Source of the DNA: Parasphingopyxis sp.
GTDB taxonomy: Bacteria; Pseudomonadota; Alphaproteobacteria; Sphingomonadales; Sphingomonadaceae
DNA: 64,000 bases
Reading direction: 5' to 3'
Assembly (NCBI RefSeq): GCF_028279465.1
Contig: NZ_JANQNS010000014.1
Location: forward strand, 1-64,000
Shown here: one piece after another, positions 51,497 to 59,623 of the stretch
Numbering within the stretch: the first letter of the stretch is position 1
Layout of the letters: the number at the start of each line of letters is the position of its first letter
Translations under genes and position numbers: made by a program
The notes under the pieces: generated by a model
What the model saw: only the letters and a program-made list of their open reading frames with translations
Database searches by the model: none
Told to the model about the DNA's origin: nothing

Positions 51497-52147
51497 CTAG
51501 AAGCTCAGCTCCGCTAGCTGTTTATCGATTTCCGCCAGCCGCGCCCTGAGATCGCGAATCTCGGCTTCCAGCGCTCGCTTAGTGGCAATGCTCGCCTCAT
51601 CGTCCGCCGTGTTCAATTCTTCGACTTCGGCCGCCTTTGACTCGATAGCCAGTTCGACCTGTTCTTTCTCGGCTTCGAGTTCAGCTATATCGTCCTCGAT
51701 CTTAGCTTTCTTCGCTGCCTTGATTTGCTTTTTCAGATTGATGTTCGCCAGTCGGGCCTCGTTCTTGCGTTGTTTCGCTTCTTCCGCGAGAGCTTCAAAT
51801 TCTCCGGCGATCTGCTTGCCTTGAGCGACCGCCATCTTTCGTTCCGTTTTGGCTGTGGCTCGATCCGCCTTTACCCTTTCTCGGTCGCGCTTAATCTCTT
51901 CCTGTAAGTTCTTCGGATCATTCCTCGCCAAAGCACGAGCATAATCGGCCCTAGAATTTTCATAAGCAACGCCAAGTTCCCCCGCTCTGACCTGTTCCGA
52001 TCGTCGCGCGTTCTTGGCTCGTTCAAGCTTCGCCGCCGACTCTTCGTGAAGACGCTCAACATAATTGCCTGCAATACTCCGCTTCTCGCGCACCGCAGGC
52101 GGTTTATTTGACTTAATTTCAATTGGACTGTTTTTCTTTTCGCTCAC
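51497..52147 (-). CDS. Coiled-coil protein, unknown function
   Basis: 216 residues from GTG 52147 (GGAGGG four to five bases upstream; GTG 52168 is also in frame). After a Lys-rich start it is nearly continuous coiled coil, highly charged (e.g. EEIKRDRERVKADRATAKTE, IEDDIAELEAEKEQVELAIE). Two bases separate it from the VirD4-like gene, so it may be a structural partner of that ATPase. No enzymatic motif is seen. Confidence 0.7.
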   Translation of the reverse strand: MSEKKNSPIEIKSNKPPAVREKRSIAGNYVERLHEESAAKLERAKNARRSEQVRAGELGVAYENSRADYARALARNDPKNLQEEIKRDRERVKADRATAKTERKMAVAQGKQIAGEFEALAEEAKQRKNEARLANINLKKQIKAAKKAKIEDDIAELEAEKEQVELAIESKAAEVEELNTADDEASIATKRALEAEIRDLRARLAEIDKQLAELSF

Positions 52148-52286
52148 GATGCCCTCCGTCGCGAGCACACTATAACACCGGTCAAAATTTGCAATTTTTG
52201 CGATCTATGACATAATCAATCGCGAGGTTCCCGTGTGCCATCTGACCCACGAATAGTCGTCGGTCAGTAGCGCACAGGAACACAAC

Positions 52287-52685
52287 ATGTCCTTTCTTAA
52301 CTTGAAAAGTGGCTCTCGCGGCACCCATACTGGCGATCCGTTCGACCGGCCATTTTGGGAACCCAGTCCTGAAACCCCCGAGCAGTCCGAACGACGGCTT
52401 CGCAGGGAGGCACTTCTGCGTGAAGCAACTGCTTTCTGGCAGGAGCAGCTAACAAAGCTCGCTGATCATCACGCCGCCGCCATCACCGAAACCGTGGGCG
52501 CAGTCCACAGTTTTAGCGAATGCGCGCTTGAGCAGAAGACCACTGAGCATAAACGCAAGCTCAAATTCGCCTATCGTCTCTTGCTGCAACAGAGCGACAC
52601 GCGATGGGGCGTTGAAATCACTGATGATGCGCTTGAAGCGCTCTATCATGATGCTGACGATTTTCGTCTCGAAGCAGGCGTCTAA
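52287..52685 (+). CDS. Hypothetical protein, alpha-helical
   Basis: 132 residues; AGGAA precedes ATG 52287. Predicted mostly helical and charged (EQSERRLRREALLREATAFW), with no recognised domain. Divergent from the coiled-coil operon and followed directly by a strong intrinsic terminator at 52699, supporting it as a real single-gene transcript. Confidence 0.6.
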   Translation: MSFLNLKSGSRGTHTGDPFDRPFWEPSPETPEQSERRLRREALLREATAFWQEQLTKLADHHAAAITETVGAVHSFSECALEQKTTEHKRKLKFAYRLLLQQSDTRWGVEITDDALEALYHDADDFRLEAGV

Positions 52686-52698
52686 CGCCACCCACACC

Positions 52699-52732
52699 GA
52701 ACCCGGCACCACCATATGCCGGGTTCTTTTCC
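52699..52732 (+). terminator. Intrinsic terminator
   Basis: Perfect 10-bp stem GAACCCGGCA / TGCCGGGTTC with an 8-base loop, followed by TTTTCC, 14 bases after the stop of the hypothetical gene. No T-run on the other strand. Confidence 0.85.
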
Positions 52733-52741
52733 TACGTAGGT

Positions 52742-53524
52742 CTACAATTCGGGCCGTACGCCTGCCTCAATCGCGGCGCGACTCCTCGCCTCATTCATGG
52801 CCGCCATCCGGTTTCTAATATAACGGTTGAATGGTCGGCTTTCGATTTTGACTGACATTCGTCTAACAATCGGTGTCACCCTGTTTCTGGTACGAGCGAC
52901 TATTCCAACGGCTATTTCCGCATCAAAATCAAATTCATCGATGGTCACACTTGCAGTTCCGGCATAGCGTCTGCCGTACTGGTTCGAACCTTGGTGTGAA
53001 ACGCCATACGTCGAAACGACACTGTCAATCGCATTTTGCAATGGGATCACTTCGTCGCGATACTCTACTTCGCGCCGAATTCTCCACACGCGCGGAATTG
53101 CTCCTCCAACAAGATAAAATCGAATTCGCTCGCGAGTTGTGCCGAGCCGTTTCTCACCATAAATTTGGCTTCTCATTGCATTCAGGCGCGACCGATTGAC
53201 GCGATATCCGCCCTCGCATTGAAACCACCTCATTACGTCGTCTTCCCATGCGCCGATGGTGATGCCTTGGACGGCAAGTTGGCCGGACGTCGCATTTCCA
53301 CAACGGTCCCTTAGACTCATGGTCTCAATTTCCGCGTTATCGCCGGCTCGCTGCAGTTCGGTGGCCGCCAGTTCGCCCTCGCTCACCTGAGCGTCTTCTT
53401 CCAGCAGTCTAACAGATTCCGCCGCCACGCCTCCTTCGGAAGTTGGCTCAATCGGTGCGTCATTGTTGCAACCGGCGATTGGCAGACACAGGCTAGCAAT
53501 CGCAATGTGTACCAAAGTTCTCAT
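52742..53524 (-). CDS. Putative lipoprotein, unknown function
   Basis: 260 residues from ATG 53524, where a lipoprotein signal begins (MRTLVHIAIASLCLPIAGC, lipobox PIAGC, Cys 19). The frame open upstream to 53722 runs into the XRE gene and is not used. The mature part has a Cys pair (RDRCGNATSG and WFQCEGGYRV) and a basic C-terminus rich in Arg. The family is not recognised. It is divergent from the XRE regulator at 53639. Confidence 0.7.
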   Translation of the reverse strand: MRTLVHIAIASLCLPIAGCNNDAPIEPTSEGGVAAESVRLLEEDAQVSEGELAATELQRAGDNAEIETMSLRDRCGNATSGQLAVQGITIGAWEDDVMRWFQCEGGYRVNRSRLNAMRSQIYGEKRLGTTRERIRFYLVGGAIPRVWRIRREVEYRDEVIPLQNAIDSVVSTYGVSHQGSNQYGRRYAGTASVTIDEFDFDAEIAVGIVARTRNRVTPIVRRMSVKIESRPFNRYIRNRMAAMNEARSRAAIEAGVRPEL

Positions 53525-53638
53525 ACTGATCACCCTCCCCAACTTCCAACTCGCAACACTCGAAAACGAGCCAATATAACTGTTTGGAATATATGACAAT
53601 AGGAATTTAGCTGCGCCGGGGAAGGAAACCGGTGCCAA

Positions 53639-53986
53639 ATGCGATTTGATTTGTACCAGCGGGAAAACTGGTTGCTTCGTAAGATTATGAAGCGCAAGCG
53701 CGAAGAGGCCGGCCTGCGTCAAAGCGATTTGGCCGAACAGACAAACCGCTCTCAGGCCTATATTTCAAAATTCGAAAATGGATCGCTTCGATTGGATGTT
53801 GTCGATTTTCTTGCCTTTTGCAGAGTTATCGGTTGCAATCCACACGATGTGATCGACGAAATGACCACCTTGATAACCAGCGGCGAGGACGTGAGGCTTC
53901 ACAAGTCGTTTCCTGACCGAGTGGAAATCCTGACGTACGAAGAATATCGCGAGTTGGAGGCTTCACAGAAAAAAGGCAGCTCTTAG
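53639..53986 (+). CDS. XRE-family helix-turn-helix regulator
   Basis: 115 residues. HTH_XRE spans about residues 14-68 (KRKREEAGLRQSDLAEQTNR, SQAYISKFENGSLRLDVVDF). A 40-residue tail follows. Located between the lipoprotein gene (divergent) and a shared terminator. Probably a local regulator of the island. Confidence 0.85.
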   Translation: MRFDLYQRENWLLRKIMKRKREEAGLRQSDLAEQTNRSQAYISKFENGSLRLDVVDFLAFCRVIGCNPHDVIDEMTTLITSGEDVRLHKSFPDRVEILTYEEYRELEASQKKGSS

Positions 53987-54000
53987 TGCTGCCTTTTTTT
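53969..54000. terminator. Bidirectional intrinsic terminator
   Basis: Stem GGCAGC / GCTGCC with a 7-base loop, flanked by A6 on the left and T7 on the right, overlapping the XRE stop codon. It can end both the XRE transcript (plus) and the 54014-54836 transcript (minus). Confidence 0.9.
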
Positions 54001-54013
54001 CGGCCCATACGGG

Positions 54014-54496
54014 CTACCGCTCGGTCGCCGCTGCGCGACCAATCGGCCCCTCCTTGACGCTCTCGGCTAAGGCGACAGCTTCAAAGACAACTGTCGCGCG
54101 AGGTTCATCATCAAATACCCGTCGCGGCTTTAGCTTGATCCGCGCTAAGTGGGGGTGGCGCTCGGCCAGCGCGGCCGCCTCTTTGTACTTGTTTCTATGT
54201 CTTTGCCGCCGCTCAATCGCGACGCTGAGCATAGGACTGTCATCAGCGACGTTTGTTAGCGTCGTGATGATCGCTTTGGTTCTTGCCCCTTTGCGCCGGG
54301 CTTGATCCGCGCGCTCCGTCACGATGACGTCAGGCTGCCAGCGTTTGATCATTCGCTTCGCAAATTTCTCGGCGAATGCGTGATCTATGCCCGCGTAGGT
54401 GGACATCTGCCAAAATAGCAATCGATTGCCCTCAAGATAGACAACCCCAACCCGCTTGCTTGCCGCGGCAAAGGCCAGAACGCTAAGCCTCGCCAT
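54014..54496 (-). CDS. Hypothetical protein, possible RNase H-fold
   Basis: 160 residues. The layout (VGVVYLEGNRLLFWQM; helix; WQPDVIVTERADQARRKGAR; helix; VFEAVALAE) resembles RuvC/RNase H-like proteins, with acidic residues at the ends of the predicted strands. The first catalytic Asp expected near the N-terminus is missing, so activity is doubtful and the assignment is only a suggestion. The start overlaps the upstream XRE gene by 14 bases (one operon). Confidence 0.55.
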   Translation of the reverse strand: MARLSVLAFAAASKRVGVVYLEGNRLLFWQMSTYAGIDHAFAEKFAKRMIKRWQPDVIVTERADQARRKGARTKAIITTLTNVADDSPMLSVAIERRQRHRNKYKEAAALAERHPHLARIKLKPRRVFDDEPRATVVFEAVALAESVKEGPIGRAAATER

Positions 54497-54836
54497 TACG
54501 CTTGGTTAGGTCTGCAACCAGGCGCTTCTCTAGGCGTTTCAGCGTATTATCACGGGTAAATTTGTTGACGAGACCCTGCCTCGTCTCAGGCAGTGACGGC
54601 AGTTGTTGGAATAACTCCCGTTTCGCTGTCGGGAAGATCATCGCGTACAGGCTTTGGAAATTGCGTTGGAAGATGATCGCCAGCTTTGTGAGTTGGACAA
54701 TCGATGGTAGCCGCTTTCCGGCTTCGAGCGCCGACACGTCCTTGATGCTCGTATCGAGCAGAATGGAAATGTCCTGTTGTGTCAGCGCGGCCCGCCGGCG
54801 CGCTACCCGCAGATCATGTGCGAACAGTGTTTTCAT
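54483..54836 (-). CDS. XRE-family helix-turn-helix protein
   Basis: 117 residues. N-terminal HTH (ARRRAALTQQDISILLDTSI, KDVSALEAGKRLPSIVQLTK, about residues 10-65), then a helical C-terminus. First gene of a two-gene minus-strand operon with the 54014 gene. It borders the 284-bp gap containing the nested palindrome, its most likely operator or neighbour element. Confidence 0.8.
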   Translation of the reverse strand: MKTLFAHDLRVARRRAALTQQDISILLDTSIKDVSALEAGKRLPSIVQLTKLAIIFQRNFQSLYAMIFPTAKRELFQQLPSLPETRQGLVNKFTRDNTLKRLEKRLVADLTKRNGEA

Positions 54837-54934
54837 GTTTTGAATGCTTAAGCTGATAAAGCCCGCCCAGTTTAGAGCCCGGCTCCAGCGGGCAGTAGCG
54901 GGGCAATTCTATTTTTTCTTTAGAAGCCCACCAC

Positions 54935-55012
54935 CATGACCACGAGGCCCGGCCGACCAACGGGACGGAACGGTAGAACCGTTCCGGCTTGTCTCCGGAC
55001 CTCGTGGTCATG
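54935..55012. repeat. Nested palindrome (oriT, operator or origin candidate)
   Basis: Outer arms CATGACCACGAGG (54935-54947) and CCTCGTGGTCATG (55000-55012) are perfect inverted repeats, extendable over CCGG with one mismatch. Inside lies a perfect 9-bp palindrome with a 3-base spacer, CGGAACGGT-AGA-ACCGTTCCG (54966-54986). A further imperfect dyad, CTAGAGGG / CCCCCTAG, is at 55066-55088. The region 54837-55120 between two divergent genes has no credible ORF. Confidence 0.85.
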
Positions 55013-55120
55013 CTGCGTTAGTCTCAAGGTGTACGGACAGGATATGAAAACTCTGGCGCGTGAAGCTAGAGGGATAACCGCCCCCTAGTCCCTGATTGCT
55101 CCGGGTGAGACGATCATTGC

Positions 55121-56284
55121 ATGTCTCTCCCACAACAGTCGGTTTCCCACATAGGGTTAGCCTATCATCGCTACGGCGATCGACCGTTCGGCATCAAACA
55201 AGCCGACCGACTGCATCACTGCTACCTCATCGGCCAGACCGGCACGGGGAAATCCACGCTACTCGCTAACCTTGCCCGGCAAGACGCTAACCATGGGCGC
55301 GGTCTGATCTTCGTCGATCCGCACGGCGATACGGCCGAGCGATTGTCTCGGTCGTTGTCGGTCGAGCACGTCTATTGGGACGTGGCCGACGAACACAGCC
55401 CCTACGGGTACAATCCGCTCGCCCGCGTCCCACGACACTTACGACCGCTGGTAGCGTCAGGCTTCATTGATGCGCTGAAGAAGCAGTGGGCCAATAGCTG
55501 GGGTGCTCGCATGGAGCATATGCTGCGCTACGCGGTCTTGGCCCTACTTGATTTACCGCACGCCGATATGCGCGACATTATCCGACTCTATCTCGAGAAG
55601 GATTTTCGGCGCGAGGTGATAGCCCGTGTTCGGGATCCCCAAGTCCGCGCGTTTTGGACGGTGGAAATTGCAAAGCTGAATTACGTGAGGACAATCGACG
55701 GGCTGCCCCCGATTACGAACAAGCTGGGTGCATTCTTGGCGAACCCAGTTGTTCGTAATGCGGTGTGCCAGCCCTCCCACCCCCTCCGGTTCCGCCGGGC
55801 TATGGATGAGGGGCAGATAATCATTATCAATCTGGCGAAGGGACGCACCGGAGCCGACATCGCCAACGTCCTCGGTGGGCTATTGATAAGCAATGTGATG
55901 AACGCTGCGTTTTCGCGGAGCGGACAGGCCGAAACGGAACGAAGGCCATTCTTTCTATATGCCGACGAATTCCACAATTTCACAACGGCTGTCTTTGCCG
56001 ACATGCTGGCAGAGGCCCGCAAATATGCGCTTGGCGCTATTCTGTGCCAGCAACACACGGCGCAGACCGACAAGCCGATCCTAGACGCCATATTGGGGAA
56101 TGTCGGAACGCTCCTGGCCTTGCGGCTAGGGGCGACTGACGCGCCGAAGATCGCTCGGCAACTAGGCGATCTTGATTCCAGCTTTCTCGTATCGCTGCCG
56201 AACTATCACGGCTTTGCGCAGCTTATGATTGACGGTCGAAAGTCCGCTCCATTCTCGTTCCAAACTCGGCCGCCGTTTCCATGA
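55121..56284 (+). CDS. VirD4/TraD-like ATPase (second)
   Basis: 387 residues, starting close to the Walker A motif (YLIGQTGTGKSTLLANLARQ, about residue 37). Also visible are FVDPHGDTAERL, Walker B FFLYADEFHNF (about residue 285), and LCQQHTAQTDKPILDAILGN, like the sensor part of HerA/VirD4 enzymes. Shorter than the first such gene (49812) and not closely similar outside the motifs. No membrane segment. Located next to the palindrome. Probably a DNA-translocating or coupling ATPase for mobilisation. Confidence 0.82.
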   Translation: MSLPQQSVSHIGLAYHRYGDRPFGIKQADRLHHCYLIGQTGTGKSTLLANLARQDANHGRGLIFVDPHGDTAERLSRSLSVEHVYWDVADEHSPYGYNPLARVPRHLRPLVASGFIDALKKQWANSWGARMEHMLRYAVLALLDLPHADMRDIIRLYLEKDFRREVIARVRDPQVRAFWTVEIAKLNYVRTIDGLPPITNKLGAFLANPVVRNAVCQPSHPLRFRRAMDEGQIIIINLAKGRTGADIANVLGGLLISNVMNAAFSRSGQAETERRPFFLYADEFHNFTTAVFADMLAEARKYALGAILCQQHTAQTDKPILDAILGNVGTLLALRLGATDAPKIARQLGDLDSSFLVSLPNYHGFAQLMIDGRKSAPFSFQTRPPFP

Positions 56285-56370
56285 TTGAAACTGTCGGTAC
56301 AGGCTCAATCTCGAAGACATTAGAACTTCTCGCGAGCGCTGCTCATGATCTCTAACCAAAGCATGTTACT

Positions 56371-56586
56371 ATGAAACACAAACGTAGATCGCTTCAAAAA
56401 TCAGCTCGGGCCCCCTTTCCCAAAGAGACACTTGAAGCACTGGAACAGCTCGGTCTCGTGCTGCGAACGATCCATTTAGAAATGAAACGAGCGGGCTACG
56501 CCGTGATCGACGGCAAGCCCGTTAAGCTCACCGATAAAAATGAAGAATCGAAAAAAGACAGCGGAGCAAGTGCTTCGCGAAATTAG
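56371..56586 (+). CDS. Small basic protein upstream of serine recombinase
   Basis: 71 residues: a Lys/Arg-rich start (MKHKRRSLQKSARAPFP), then an amphipathic helix (ETLEALEQLGLVLRTIHLEM) and a charged tail. It overlaps the recombinase start by 47 bases in another frame, so the two are coupled. It could be a recombination directionality factor or helper; that is a guess from position. Confidence 0.5.
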   Translation: MKHKRRSLQKSARAPFPKETLEALEQLGLVLRTIHLEMKRAGYAVIDGKPVKLTDKNEESKKDSGASASRN

Positions 56587-58282
56587 GCGTGGCAAGTATC
56601 AGGATTGCTACCTCAAGTACCAACGGAAGAGTTCTGACGAGGCAGACAGCCAAGTAAATTCCATTGAATATCAGGATGAAATCAATGGGCAGTTCATGGC
56701 GAAAGAGAACCTACCCATTGCCGACGTAACGCTTGAAGGCTTTTGCGAGAATGGCATTATCAACGAGCGCCATTCCGGCTTCAAGGAGGACGGCGAGATT
56801 TCCTTCTCCAAAGACGGAAAGGTGCAATACCACATCGACCGCCCAAAATTTTTGCAGGCAGCGCAGTTCCTTTCTGCTGGCTACTTCAAGGGTATCGTTT
56901 TTCTGTGTTGGGATCGCGCCAGTCGGAATGACGGTGACGATACTGTCCTCAAAAAACTAAAACGTAATCGCGTCGATATTCGGTTTGCGCTCGCCACATA
57001 TGACAACAGCAGCGCAGGCGATCTGCACATGGATATTGACGGCATGTACGCTCGCTCACACTCCCGTATTACGAGCGAGAAAGTCAAAATTGCGATCCAC
57101 CGCAACCGGAAAAATGGCCTTTGGACACATCGCGCTCCAGTTGGATATCTCAACCCTGGAACAATGGAGCACAAGCCAATCGACCCCGAACGAGGGCCGA
57201 TCATCAAGGAACTATTCGAGCTGTACGCCACCGGCACCTACAGCCTGTCTGATCTCGCGCGGATCGCCAATGACAAGGGGCTGACAATACCGCCGCTCCG
57301 TACTCCGCGCACAAAAGAACAGATGCTGGCGCAAGAGGAGATCAGGCTACCGAAAAAGACCAAGCCGATCAGAACCAACTATGTCAGTCACATTCTTCGC
57401 AATCCGTTTTACACGGGTCGCGTACTCGATCCGGAACGAAACTGGATCATGAGCAACTGCCACGATCCGCTTGTCGATGATGAGACTTTCGCCCGTGTGC
57501 AAGAACTGCTCGGGAAACGTACCGTCAGCATTCACTACGAGAAACTGATAAACCACCCGCTGCGCGGCAAAGTGCGCTGCACCTCATGCAATCGAGTGTA
57601 CACGCCATATACCAAAAAGGGCATTTTGTATTTCTATTCGCGCTGCGTTCCTGGCTGCACCAATCCGGTCAAAAGCTACAGCCTGACACAGATTACCGAC
57701 GAAATTCGCAAGCGGATCGAAGGGCTGCAATTCTCGGACGAAGAATTGTCCGCAATCGAAGCGCAAATTGGAACCGAAATCGCATTGTTGGAAAAAAGGC
57801 GTGACGGTGAAATTCGAAGCTTCGAGGGCCGCAAAAAACAACTCCGCGAAGAACTGGCGTTCCTGCGCTCCAACAAACTCAGTCTGATAAAATCCGGGGC
57901 CTACTCAGCTGAGGAAATTGTCGAGCAGCAGAAAGAGCTGGAACGGAAGTATGATGACTTATTGGAAAAGGAGACCATTTCCGAACGAGCCATGCGGGAT
58001 ATGATGAAAGACGTAACCACCCTTTCAGAACTCCTAAAAGGCGTTGTGGGCTATTACGATTTTGCTGATCCGTACAAAAAAGAGGAGATCATTCAGATTA
58101 TCTTTTCAGAACTCTATCTCTCGGAAAATGGGCTTGAATATAAGGTTCAAAAGGGATTTGAACCGTTTGCAGATCGAATATCTGCCATGGGCTCCCCCAT
58201 GTCTTGGCTTTCAGAACATCTCCATGGCCGAGAGCAGATGCGATTGAGTATCGCTGCGCTTCGATCTCTGATCGAGGCGTAG
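56540..58282 (+). CDS. Large serine recombinase
   Basis: 580 residues. The resolvase domain is N-terminal: CYLKYQRKSSDEADSQVNSI holds the YxRxS nucleophile serine and SIEYQ follows (residues 24-45). Further motifs are VFLCWDRASRN and the E-helix region SHSRITSEKVK. The recombinase domain has GLWTHRAPVGYL, and the zinc ribbon GKVRCTSCNRVY plus CVPGCTNP (about 345-375). A long coiled coil (about 405-480) and a C-terminal tail follow. The last 27 residues (from MSWLSEH, codon at 58199) have a same-length homologue across the Shedu gene at 59603-59686, so the gene end appears to have been exchanged by an insertion. Confidence 0.92.
   Translation: MKNRKKTAEQVLREIRRGKYQDCYLKYQRKSSDEADSQVNSIEYQDEINGQFMAKENLPIADVTLEGFCENGIINERHSGFKEDGEISFSKDGKVQYHIDRPKFLQAAQFLSAGYFKGIVFLCWDRASRNDGDDTVLKKLKRNRVDIRFALATYDNSSAGDLHMDIDGMYARSHSRITSEKVKIAIHRNRKNGLWTHRAPVGYLNPGTMEHKPIDPERGPIIKELFELYATGTYSLSDLARIANDKGLTIPPLRTPRTKEQMLAQEEIRLPKKTKPIRTNYVSHILRNPFYTGRVLDPERNWIMSNCHDPLVDDETFARVQELLGKRTVSIHYEKLINHPLRGKVRCTSCNRVYTPYTKKGILYFYSRCVPGCTNPVKSYSLTQITDEIRKRIEGLQFSDEELSAIEAQIGTEIALLEKRRDGEIRSFEGRKKQLREELAFLRSNKLSLIKSGAYSAEEIVEQQKELERKYDDLLEKETISERAMRDMMKDVTTLSELLKGVVGYYDFADPYKKEEIIQIIFSELYLSENGLEYKVQKGFEPFADRISAMGSPMSWLSEHLHGREQMRLSIAALRSLIEA
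58195..58219 (+). repeat. Core direct repeat, left copy (attachment-site candidate)
   Basis: 25 bases in the 3' end of the serine recombinase gene, from CCCCATGTCT to CTTTCAGAACAT. It matches 59599-59623 at 23 of 25 positions (differences at 58205 and 58207), in the same orientation and reading frame. Similarity falls off sharply right after the core. Confidence 0.75.
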
Positions 58283-58292
58283 CGGAAAGGCC

Positions 58293-59519
58293 TTACTTCT
58301 CGCCTTCAGCAAGCCGTCCTTCGAGATTTTTCAACCGTTCAAGGAACTCGTCGTAAAGAATGAGATCGATATTTTTGAGAGCGTCGCCAAGCAGTCGAAA
58401 ATCATCTCTCATCTTCTCGTCGGTCAGTTGCTCGCTTCGACCAGCAATTATGAACCCTCGCGGGCGAACAACCTTGATCTCAAGATTGTGTCGTTTGCGC
58501 ATCTCGTTGCAGAACGCGTCCGCATTTTGTTGCAAGCTGTTAATATAATTTTCCGTCTGCGAGATCGCTTTCGCAATCTCCGGATCCCAGAAATAGTTGT
58601 CACGGCTCTTATCATAACGGAGCAGTTGGGTCGTAGGCTTCTTTATCTCGAATATATCAAGGTAGCCGAACGTGTTTAGCAGCAGGAAATCTGGATATTT
58701 CCCACCTAACGACACGCTTAGCTTTTCAATCGACTTCACATAATTGGTATTGAACAGCAGAATGTATGTGCGGAGAAATTTCTGCCAATCATTCTCCGAA
58801 AGGTTGGCGCGTCCGATCTTGTTCTCAAACTCTTTGAGCACCTTTGAGAGATAAACCCGTTCCGTTCGGCTCTTGGTCTTCCCAGCCATATCGAGCAGCG
58901 CAATCGTGCGAACGCCGGTAGATTCCTTTTTGACAAACTTGGGATAGAACTCGGCCAGCGCTTCGACATCGGATTTCGACAGTGATTTTAGCACTTTCGG
59001 GTCGCGAAGAATCTCGGCCAATTGATCGCCCTGGTATTCCGGAACCAGCTCTGTCGTTGTTTTGAGCGACCGGAATGTGTTGGGGAATTGCGATTTGAGG
59101 AAGGCATTGGTGTTGTCGCCGATCTCATCGTTCCGCTCCTTCCGTATACGTCGAATCGTCTTTTGCAGAGTGTCGAACTGGTTGAAATTGATCGTGACTT
59201 TAGTTTTCGTTTTGAGCTTCTGGACACCGCTTTTTTTGATCTTATCAAAATGCAGTTCCAGCTTCTTTCCATATTTCTCGTGCAGGGCCTTTAGAACGGC
59301 ATATCCAGTGGTGAAGCCGTAGCCGTCTCGGTAAAAACCGCTCGGCAATTTGTCGAACCCATGAAAGTAGATCACCGAAGCCAATTCATGTTGCTCAGTC
59401 CGACCCGTCGGTTCGTCAGGGACGTGCAGCCGATAAATTATCTTTCTTTGATCAGCGTAGATTTGCTGGACGACCTGACCGGTCTTCTCGCTCGTTACTA
59501 TTTCTGGTCTTTTTGCCAT
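58293..59519 (-). CDS. sduA: Shedu anti-phage nuclease SduA (DUF4263)
   Basis: 408 residues. The N-terminal half (about 1-210) is a family-specific region. The C-terminal half is the SduA DUF4263 nuclease of PD-(D/E)xK type: SENDWQKFLRTYILLFNTNY, GGKYPDFLLLNTFGYLDIFE followed by IKKP (catalytic D, E and K), SQTENYINSL and FIIAGRSEQL with LYDEFLERLKNL at the end. Shedu is a single-gene phage defence system in which the protein assembles into a DNA-cleaving oligomer. Convergent with the recombinase, 10 bases apart. No Shine-Dalgarno stands before the ATG; a possible promoter (TTGGCA, 16 bases, TACCAT, minus strand 59554-59527) would give a nearly leaderless mRNA. Confidence 0.88.
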   Translation of the reverse strand: MAKRPEIVTSEKTGQVVQQIYADQRKIIYRLHVPDEPTGRTEQHELASVIYFHGFDKLPSGFYRDGYGFTTGYAVLKALHEKYGKKLELHFDKIKKSGVQKLKTKTKVTINFNQFDTLQKTIRRIRKERNDEIGDNTNAFLKSQFPNTFRSLKTTTELVPEYQGDQLAEILRDPKVLKSLSKSDVEALAEFYPKFVKKESTGVRTIALLDMAGKTKSRTERVYLSKVLKEFENKIGRANLSENDWQKFLRTYILLFNTNYVKSIEKLSVSLGGKYPDFLLLNTFGYLDIFEIKKPTTQLLRYDKSRDNYFWDPEIAKAISQTENYINSLQQNADAFCNEMRKRHNLEIKVVRPRGFIIAGRSEQLTDEKMRDDFRLLGDALKNIDLILYDEFLERLKNLEGRLAEGEK

Positions 59520-59598
59520 GACTGAAATGGTACACGAACAGACAGTATTGCCAAAGCCACCAATCCCGTTTCCGCACGTGAACGGGGCCGGCCAAATT

Positions 59599-59623
59599 CC
59601 CCATGTCTCGACTTTCAGAACAT
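59599..59623 (+). repeat. Core direct repeat, right copy (attachment-site candidate)
   Basis: Second copy of the 25-base core, 1404 bp from the first, lying in the first codons of the recombinase-tail remnant. The two copies bracket the recombinase 3' end plus the Shedu gene. Confidence 0.75.

Noticed and set aside
51494-51497. Fusion of the coiled-coil and VirD4-like genes
   Set aside because: A clear stop codon (TAG, minus strand 51499-51497) separates them; they are adjacent genes of one operon.
52978-53000. T-arm-like sequence resembling the tRNA-Lys 3' end, possible attR
   Set aside because: Only the generic GGTTCGAACC core matches; it lies inside the lipoprotein coding sequence and lacks the acceptor stem half.
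54814-55011. 65-codon minus-strand ORF before the second ATPase
   Set aside because: It starts inside the nested palindrome and its composition follows the inverted repeats; no ribosome binding site.
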